Shown one piece after another: positions 59,291 to 64,000 of a DNA stretch of 64,000 bases. Made by a program: the position numbers and the translations under genes. Source of the DNA: Bacteroidales bacterium UBA4116 (GTDB lineage Bacteria > Bacteroidota > Bacteroidia > Bacteroidales > Tannerellaceae); NCBI GenBank assembly GCA_002381645.1, contig DFXE01000010.1:472663-536662 (forward strand), written 5' to 3'. Under the pieces are notes generated by a model. The model ran no database searches and had not been told where the DNA came from. It saw nothing but the letters and a program-made list of their open reading frames with translations. Each line of letters opens with the position of its first letter. Position 1 is the first letter of the stretch.

Positions 59291-60601
59291 TCATTTTGCC
59301 TTGATATTCATTACCGGCCGGATAGAATCTATGATTGTTGCCGTATCTTTTATAGCCTCCATGATCATATCTTTATTTTTATAGGCCATTGGTGATTCAT
59401 CAAGCGTAGATTTGCAGACAGACGTTGAATAAATACCCTCCATTTCTTTTGAGAACTCTTCCATATCCAGTGTTTTCAATGCTTTATTCCGAGCCAGTAC
59501 ACGCCCGGCACCATGTGGAGCAGAGAAGTTCCAGTCCGGATTACTTTTACCTTCACATATAAGTATTCCATCACGCATATTGAACGGGATCACCATTTTC
59601 TCGCCCTGATAAGAACGAATGGCACCTTTCCGGATTATCCAGTCGGTGGTATCGATAAAGTTATGCATGGAATAAACAGAATCTACCGCAAAATAATCCG
59701 CACCAAGGTCTTTGAATATAGCTTTCGACATCGCTTTATGGTTAAATTGAGCATATGTCTGGGCAATGACCATATCCAACAGATAAGCATACATATCATC
59801 TCCTTCCAGCAGGTATTCTTTCTTATCAATCTTATACCTTTTCGCCAGCTCCTCCAGTTTTTGTGGAATATCAGATGTAGGCAGCGTGTTTCTGGTTATC
59901 TGTTTGAACTCATCAAAATATTCCTGGGTAAGCCCTCTTTGCGCAAGCATTTTTTTCGCATGATAATTACACACTTTCAAGCCGAAATGACGTGAGCCGG
60001 AATGAATTGTCAGGTAATGGCAAGCATCACGGGCCGACTCGCCGATCTCAATAAAATGGTTACCTCCACCCAGTGTTCCAATGGAATAATAGAATACCTC
60101 TTCTTTTATATCAATTTTCTTACATAAATTTGCAATGTATTCTTTATCAATATTTACGGGAAGTTTTTCTTCACCAAAGCGTTTCATCCATTCCTTATGA
60201 AAAGTAGCAATATTTGCATTTACAACCTCGAAATAGGATTCTACCCACCAGTCATCGTAATTTTTTTCCTTCCGTATGTTCATTCCCATAGGAACCGATC
60301 GCCTGATTGCACGATCCAGTGCAGGGAGGATGCCGGCATCTATCCGTTTATTTAATTTATGGGAAGTTACCGAACATCCTATATCCACGCCGATATAATT
60401 GGGGTTTACCATCTTAGTTACGGGCATGGTAAACCCTATAACTATACCTTTACCTATATGGGTATCAGGCATAATGCGCACTTGTACGCCTTCCGACACC
60501 TCATTATTCAGGATGTTTTGAACCAAATCAATGGCTTCCGCCTCTACATCATCGATGAAGATTTTGCAGTCTTTGTTGTATTTTCCTTTTAATTCTATCA
60601 T
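59291..60601 (-). CDS. rtcB: RtcB-family RNA ligase
   Basis: The protein has 436 residues from ATG 60601; an extension to 60634 is rejected because MIELKGKYNKD is the standard start. Metal and GMP site residues are visible: MPDTHIGKG, VDIGCS with Cys76, LGGGNHFIEI with His182, HSGSRHFG with His200, and APHGAGR with the guanylylated His363. It seals 2',3'-cyclic phosphate or 3'-phosphate RNA ends to 5'-OH ends using GTP, in tRNA repair. No rtcA (cyclase) or archease is adjacent. Confidence 0.95.
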   Translation of the reverse strand: MIELKGKYNKDCKIFIDDVEAEAIDLVQNILNNEVSEGVQVRIMPDTHIGKGIVIGFTMPVTKMVNPNYIGVDIGCSVTSHKLNKRIDAGILPALDRAIRRSVPMGMNIRKEKNYDDWWVESYFEVVNANIATFHKEWMKRFGEEKLPVNIDKEYIANLCKKIDIKEEVFYYSIGTLGGGNHFIEIGESARDACHYLTIHSGSRHFGLKVCNYHAKKMLAQRGLTQEYFDEFKQITRNTLPTSDIPQKLEELAKRYKIDKKEYLLEGDDMYAYLLDMVIAQTYAQFNHKAMSKAIFKDLGADYFAVDSVYSMHNFIDTTDWIIRKGAIRSYQGEKMVIPFNMRDGILICEGKSNPDWNFSAPHGAGRVLARNKALKTLDMEEFSKEMEGIYSTSVCKSTLDESPMAYKNKDMIMEAIKDTATIIDSIRPVMNIKAK

Positions 60602-60648
60602 AATATTGTATGTATATGAAAACAGAAGTAACATGCGAAAAGAGAAAC

Positions 60649-60715
60649 GGGGCTTGACGTTGCCGGAGTCGAACCGGATAGCCTTGCCGGTTTTACGGCT
60701 TCGCTATTCCTCCCC
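60649..60715 (-). ncRNA. tRNA-like folded element upstream of rtcB
   Basis: On the minus strand, 5' to 3': GGGG (60715-60712) can pair with CCCC (60652-60649). Inside it, ATAGC pairs with GCTAT (60707-60703 with 60682-60678) and encloses GCCG/CGGC around TAAAAC. A T-arm-like hairpin follows: CCGG, the seven-base loop TTCGACT, CCGG (60677-60663). The loop fits the TPsiCRANY rule. It lacks a 7-bp acceptor stem, a normal D-arm and CCA, so it is not a functional tRNA by eye. A transposed or interspersed repeat is the main alternative. Confidence 0.4.
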
Positions 60716-60859
60716 TAAGTTCAGTCGAAGTAACTCTTTCTTACGGCACTTGTTTTTATTTTAAATTGAAAAGAACTTGACGAAGTTACATCTGTATAAA
60801 GTTTTTTGAATTTACAGTTCGAAGTATCTCCATACTACGACATTCGCAAAGTTCATTGA

Positions 60860-61024
60860 TCATTGCAATTCTCTTTTTCTTATCTCATCCAATGCATCTA
60901 CTCCCCGATCTATGGCTGCAATAATATCAAATACCTTATCCGACCAACCGCTTTCGTAGAACTTGTTGTAAAATTGAATTTCATAACGACACTCTTTTAA
61001 TGGGTTGACATTGCAAAGGTTCAA
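60860..61024 (-). pseudogene. Short ORF or gene remnant between rtcB and the WYL regulator
   Basis: A minus-strand frame encodes CRYEIQFYNKFYESGW followed by SDKVFDIIAAIDRGVDALD and EIRKRELQ, then TGA at 60860-60862. There is no in-frame ATG; the first possible start is a TTG at 61022-61024, giving 54 residues. The residue composition looks protein-like (amphipathic helix). An AACCTTTG (near TAnnTTTG) lies at its 5' end. Either it is a small protein with an alternative start or the 3' end of a decayed gene. Confidence 0.35.
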
Positions 61025-61067
61025 ACACGATTGCGCAGTGTTTTTGCGTGATGAAAATTATTTTTCA

Positions 61068-61075
61068 TATTTTTG
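61068..61075 (+). promoter_or_regulatory. -7 box for the WYL regulator
   Basis: TATTTTTG lies 23 bases before ATG 61099 and inside the longer reading frame that begins at 61048, which decides for the shorter start. Confidence 0.6.
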
Positions 61076-61098
61076 AAAACAAATCAAATAATAAGCTT

Positions 61099-62112
61099 AT
61101 GCCCGTCAATCGAAATGCTCTCATCAGATACAAAACCATTGATACCTGCCTCCGTAATAAGTACAGAAAATGGACACTGGAAGATCTCATAGACGCCTGT
61201 TCCGATGCACTTTATGAATTTGAAGGTATAGACAAAGGGATCAGCCGGCGCACCATACAAATGGATATCCAGATGATGCGAAGTGAGAAATTGGGTTATA
61301 ATGCTCCGATTATAGTGTATGATTCCAAGTATTATAAATATGAAGATGAGGATTATAGCATAACCAATACCCCTTTGTCGGAACAGGATTTAAAAACCAT
61401 GTCCGAAGCAGTCGAGGTTTTACGCCAGTTTAAAGCATTTTCCTACTTCGCAGGCATGGGAGAGATTGTCAGCCGGTTGGAAGACCATATCACATCAGCC
61501 CGTCAAAAGACCGTTCCGGTCATTGATTTCGAAAAAAATGAAAATTTAAAAGGGTTGGATCACCTGGATACGATTTACCATGCCATAATAAATAAACAGG
61601 CCTTACATATGAAATATCGTTCATTTAAAGCCCGTTCAGCTAATACATTCCTGTTTCACCCGTATCTGTTAAAGGAATACCGCAACCGCTGGTTTGTGTT
61701 TGGTAACCGTAAAGGAAATCTGGTAAACCTGGCTTTAGACCGGATACATCAAATAGGAATAGCCGATAAGGAGAGATATATTGAAAATGATTTGTTCGAT
61801 CCGGAAACGTTCTTTGAAGATTTAGTCGGCGTAACAAAGAATGCAGGGATGAAAGCTGAAACAGTCCGTTTCTGGGTGGATAACCAAAATACGCCTTATG
61901 TCCAGACCAAACCTTTTCATAAAAGTCAGAAAGTAATTGAAGAGCATGAAGACGGATCTAAAACTTTCGAAATTTGTGTGGTAATCAATCAGGAACTTCA
62001 ACGGGAATTCTTTGGTTTTGCGGATACGGTGAAAATACTATTTCCACAGTCTTTGGTTGATTTTATGCAATGGAAGTTTAAGAAGGCACAAGAGATGTAT
62101 GTTCATTATTAA
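61099..62112 (+). CDS. WYL-domain transcriptional regulator
   Basis: The protein has 337 residues from ATG 61099. An N-terminal winged helix region (KWTLEDLIDACSDAL, SRRTIQMDIQMMRSEK) is followed by a helical linker and a WYL ligand-sensing domain (about 170-240: IINKQALHMKYRSFKA, LFHPYLLKEYRNRWFVFG) and a C-terminal WCX-like extension. WYL domains sense nucleic acids or nucleotides in several systems. Divergent arrangement with rtcB suggests it controls the RNA ligase; E. coli uses the unrelated RtcR for this. Confidence 0.88.
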   Translation: MPVNRNALIRYKTIDTCLRNKYRKWTLEDLIDACSDALYEFEGIDKGISRRTIQMDIQMMRSEKLGYNAPIIVYDSKYYKYEDEDYSITNTPLSEQDLKTMSEAVEVLRQFKAFSYFAGMGEIVSRLEDHITSARQKTVPVIDFEKNENLKGLDHLDTIYHAIINKQALHMKYRSFKARSANTFLFHPYLLKEYRNRWFVFGNRKGNLVNLALDRIHQIGIADKERYIENDLFDPETFFEDLVGVTKNAGMKAETVRFWVDNQNTPYVQTKPFHKSQKVIEEHEDGSKTFEICVVINQELQREFFGFADTVKILFPQSLVDFMQWKFKKAQEMYVHY

Positions 62113-62232
62113 GCAGGCTATAAGTATTTAGTCTCATGTCTGTCCTAAGTTTGTTTTATAAAACACATCAGTTATCCCCATTATATTTTACAGAATGATT
62201 ACTTTTACAAAATACATATAGATTCAAATAAG

Positions 62233-63039
62233 ATGAAAAATTATATTATACCGGTAATCGGGCTACTCTTAGCTTCCACACTCTTAATGAATGCGCAGGA
62301 AAAGACAGTGGTTATTACTACAAATATAGGAACAATGAAAGCCAAACTTTATAGCGATGTTCCCAATCATACGCGTACTTTTTCGGACCGGGCGGCTAAG
62401 GGAGAATTTAACGGGACACTTTTTACCAGGATCATAAATAACTTCATGATACAAGGGGGTTCACCCGATTCAAAAAATGCACCTGCCGGAGCGCGGGTCG
62501 GATATGGCGACCGAAGTACCGAAATTCTACCCGAATTCCGCGAACATTATTTCAGTAAAAAAGGAGTACTGGCCGCTCCACGGCAAAACGATGATATCAA
62601 TCCGCAAAAGAAGTCAGATATGTCTCAGTTCTTTATTGTACACGGAAAAGTATACCGCCCCGGTGAATTAGATACCCTCGAACTCGTAGCCAACGTTCCC
62701 ATCCGGAAAAAAGCAATGGCACAATTCTATACGCCGGTTCGGGAAGAACTGAATGTTTTAAAAACAGAAAATCCTGTTGAATACAACAAACGGGTAATCG
62801 AAATAAACGCAAAGGTTGATTCTGTGTTGCGCAGCACTCCCGGGCATTTACTGTTTACAGATGAACAACGTGAAGCTTATACAACTATAGGGGGAAGCCA
62901 TCATTTAGACGGGCAGTACACCATATTCGGAGAATTGACAGAAGGTTTTGATGTTTTGGATAAGATAGCCCGTCAACCTAAGGATAAATACGACCGTCCT
63001 ACTACGGACATCAGGATCATCACTATAACAGTAGAATAA
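62233..63039 (+). CDS. Cyclophilin-type peptidyl-prolyl isomerase, exported
   Basis: The protein has 268 residues with a signal peptide (ending LLMNAQ). Cyclophilin strands are KTVVITTNIGTMKAKLYSD, FTRIINNFMIQGGSPD (Arg and the Gln-Gly-Gly-Asp-type active site), and DMSQFFIVHG, then TIFGELTEGFDVLDKIA. About 80 residues (PGELDTLELVANVPIRKKAMAQFY region to about residue 220) are inserted between the SQFFI strand and the final part of the fold, longer than in PpiA (about 190). It assists folding in the periplasm. Confidence 0.9.
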   Translation: MKNYIIPVIGLLLASTLLMNAQEKTVVITTNIGTMKAKLYSDVPNHTRTFSDRAAKGEFNGTLFTRIINNFMIQGGSPDSKNAPAGARVGYGDRSTEILPEFREHYFSKKGVLAAPRQNDDINPQKKSDMSQFFIVHGKVYRPGELDTLELVANVPIRKKAMAQFYTPVREELNVLKTENPVEYNKRVIEINAKVDSVLRSTPGHLLFTDEQREAYTTIGGSHHLDGQYTIFGELTEGFDVLDKIARQPKDKYDRPTTDIRIITITVE

Positions 63040-63041
63040 AT

Positions 63042-63431
63042 ATGCTGAAAAGAGATTTTATCATGGTGCAGATTGAAGAACTGGGCAAAGTGATAGCTCA
63101 GATAATCAATCAACGTAATACAGATGCAGCCCGTACAAATCCGGACTTGATCGGATCGGTTTACACATCGTTAAAGATCGATCATGAATATATGATGGAT
63201 CATTCCCCAAAAGAGATCCGGTTATTTTTAGACGGAGAGGATAACGCCGGATTACAACGTATGGAAATAGCAGCAAAGCTTTTAATAGAAGAAGCCTATC
63301 TGCATACGGAGAAACAACATGAGATCCGTGAAAAAGCAAAAGAGATTCTGCAGTATATCCAACTACACGATATAACTTTCTCCATTGAAAGGGTTCAACT
63401 ACTGAATGAACTGGCAGATCAATTAAGCTGA
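63042..63431 (+). CDS. Conserved hypothetical, DUF6483-like
   Basis: The protein has 129 residues, all helical and soluble (LKRDFIMVQIEELGKVIAQII at the start; EIREKAKEILQYIQLHDI near the end, TPR-like). It lies two bases after the cyclophilin stop and so is translationally linked. I recall a DUF6483 family with this opening, but that match is unverified. Function is unknown. Confidence 0.6.
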   Translation: MLKRDFIMVQIEELGKVIAQIINQRNTDAARTNPDLIGSVYTSLKIDHEYMMDHSPKEIRLFLDGEDNAGLQRMEIAAKLLIEEAYLHTEKQHEIREKAKEILQYIQLHDITFSIERVQLLNELADQLS

Positions 63432-63443
63432 AAATTTACACCC

Positions 63444-63653
63444 TCAATTATTTTTTTTCTTAAAGGAACGTTTAAAGAAAAGGAAATAACACAAATTTAC
63501 CAGCACAAACGTCCCGAATGCAATAAGTATGGTAAGCCCCGACTTCCATACGATTGTCCATGAAATCGGCTGAATCCCCCATAAAGCAAGGATAGTCAAT
63601 ATAGCTCCTGTTACCACAATGGCAGTTACCAAAACACCCACAAATAATCTCAT
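63444..63653 (-). CDS. Small two-helix membrane protein
   Basis: The protein has 69 residues with two hydrophobic helices (about 4-24 and 35-60) and a Lys-rich C-terminal tail KRSFKKKNN on the cytoplasmic side. No family is recognised. It converges with the DUF6483-like gene, 12 bases apart. Confidence 0.6.
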   Translation of the reverse strand: MRLFVGVLVTAIVVTGAILTILALWGIQPISWTIVWKSGLTILIAFGTFVLVNLCYFLFFKRSFKKKNN

Positions 63654-63727
63654 GCCTTATATTGTTTGTTATTTATCTGTATGTAAAAGTAGCTATTAAA
63701 ATCAACTACGCAAACGAATCCGGTTTA

Positions 63728-64000
63728 TTATCTTAAGAAAGAAACGACAGCCTCGGCACAACGTTCCCCATCAATCGCGGCGGAAACGATACCCCCGGCA
63801 TATCCGGCTCCCTCCCCACATGGAAATAATCCTCTGAAAGTAACATGCTGAAGCGTTTCCTTATCGCGCAATATCCTTACCGGTGAAGAAGTACGCGTTT
63901 CTACGCCTATAAGCAAGGCTTCATTGGTAAGAAACCCATGCGATGTTTTTCCAAAATGCCTGAAACCGTCGGATAACCGCGAAGTAATAAATCCGGGCAT
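63728..64000 (-). CDS. FAD-dependent oxidoreductase, C-terminal part (cut by window edge)
   Basis: The 90 visible residues end a protein that continues beyond 64000, so the Met at 64000 is probably internal. The sequence contains ETRTSSPVRI and GLFPCGEGAGYAGGIVSAA, the FAD-binding C-terminal motif of the NAD(P)/FAD-dependent oxidoreductases (HI0933/GidA-like BaiN group). Substrate is not inferable. Confidence 0.75.
   Translation of the reverse strand: MPGFITSRLSDGFRHFGKTSHGFLTNEALLIGVETRTSSPVRILRDKETLQHVTFRGLFPCGEGAGYAGGIVSAAIDGERCAEAVVSFLR

Noticed and set aside
60649..60715. A functional tRNA gene
   Set aside because: The T-arm-like loop is good, but there is no 7-bp acceptor stem, no D-arm consensus and no valid seven-base anticodon loop.

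Overview
The window comes from a Bacteroidota genome, most likely a saccharolytic member of the Bacteroidales. The evidence is two SusC/SusD-type polysaccharide utilisation loci (PULs), a Bacteroidetes ECF sigma/FecR anti-sigma pair, lipoproteins with short lipoboxes, no purine-rich ribosome binding sites, and repeated promoter -7 boxes of the form TAnnTTTG 15 to 75 bases upstream of start codons. The GH13 enzyme ends in what looks like a type IX secretion (T9SS) sorting domain, which suggests a T9SS-positive lineage such as Dysgonomonadaceae or Tannerellaceae. The genus is inference.

Layout. 1-9.5 kb: a cut hexokinase, an epimerase-type threonine dehydrogenase, a RelA/SpoT-domain protein with an apparent frame break, a D-lactate dehydrogenase, a GT51 transglycosylase fused to an AsmA-like region, a two-component system, a Tat-exported SGNH hydrolase and a duplicated-domain lipoprotein. 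9.6-15.9 kb: a tightly packed leftward operon of M20 peptidase, DbpA-like helicase, MTA/SAH-type deaminase, rhomboid protease and purine nucleoside phosphorylase, with a DUF3859-like gene upstream. 16-20.9 kb: a lipoprotein tyrosine phosphatase, a 0.6 kb non-coding stretch rich in palindromes, a Bcr/CflA-type exporter, an AraC regulator and a double-GNAT protein.

21-39 kb is a rhamnose locus. A divergent AraC activator (rightward) faces leftward rhaB, rhaA, rhaT and rhaD. These are followed by two GH78-type alpha-L-rhamnosidases, then an ECF sigma factor, its FecR anti-sigma, an STN-containing SusC, a SusD and a calcineurin-like phosphoesterase. Between fecR and susC, on the opposite strand, sit a perfect -7 box and a strong intrinsic terminator. 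This is the arrangement of the cis-antisense sRNAs (DonS type) known from Bacteroides PULs.

39-47 kb: an alpha-2-macroglobulin lipoprotein with an intact CLEQ thioester, menA, three small membrane or secreted proteins and a MITE-like inverted repeat. 46.7-59.2 kb is an alpha-glucan (starch/maltodextrin) locus: an SLC45-type sugar transporter and a LacI regulator leftward, then susC, susD, susE-like, susF-like and a T9SS-type GH13 amylase rightward, with a LacI-type operator in the divergent gap. 59.2-64 kb: rtcB (RNA ligase) divergent from a WYL regulator, with a tRNA-like folded element and an ORF remnant between them, then a cyclophilin, small proteins and a cut FAD-dependent oxidoreductase.

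The most interesting signals are the candidate antisense sRNA at about 27.06-27.18 kb, the tRNA-like element beside rtcB, and the broken and divergent RelA/SpoT gene.
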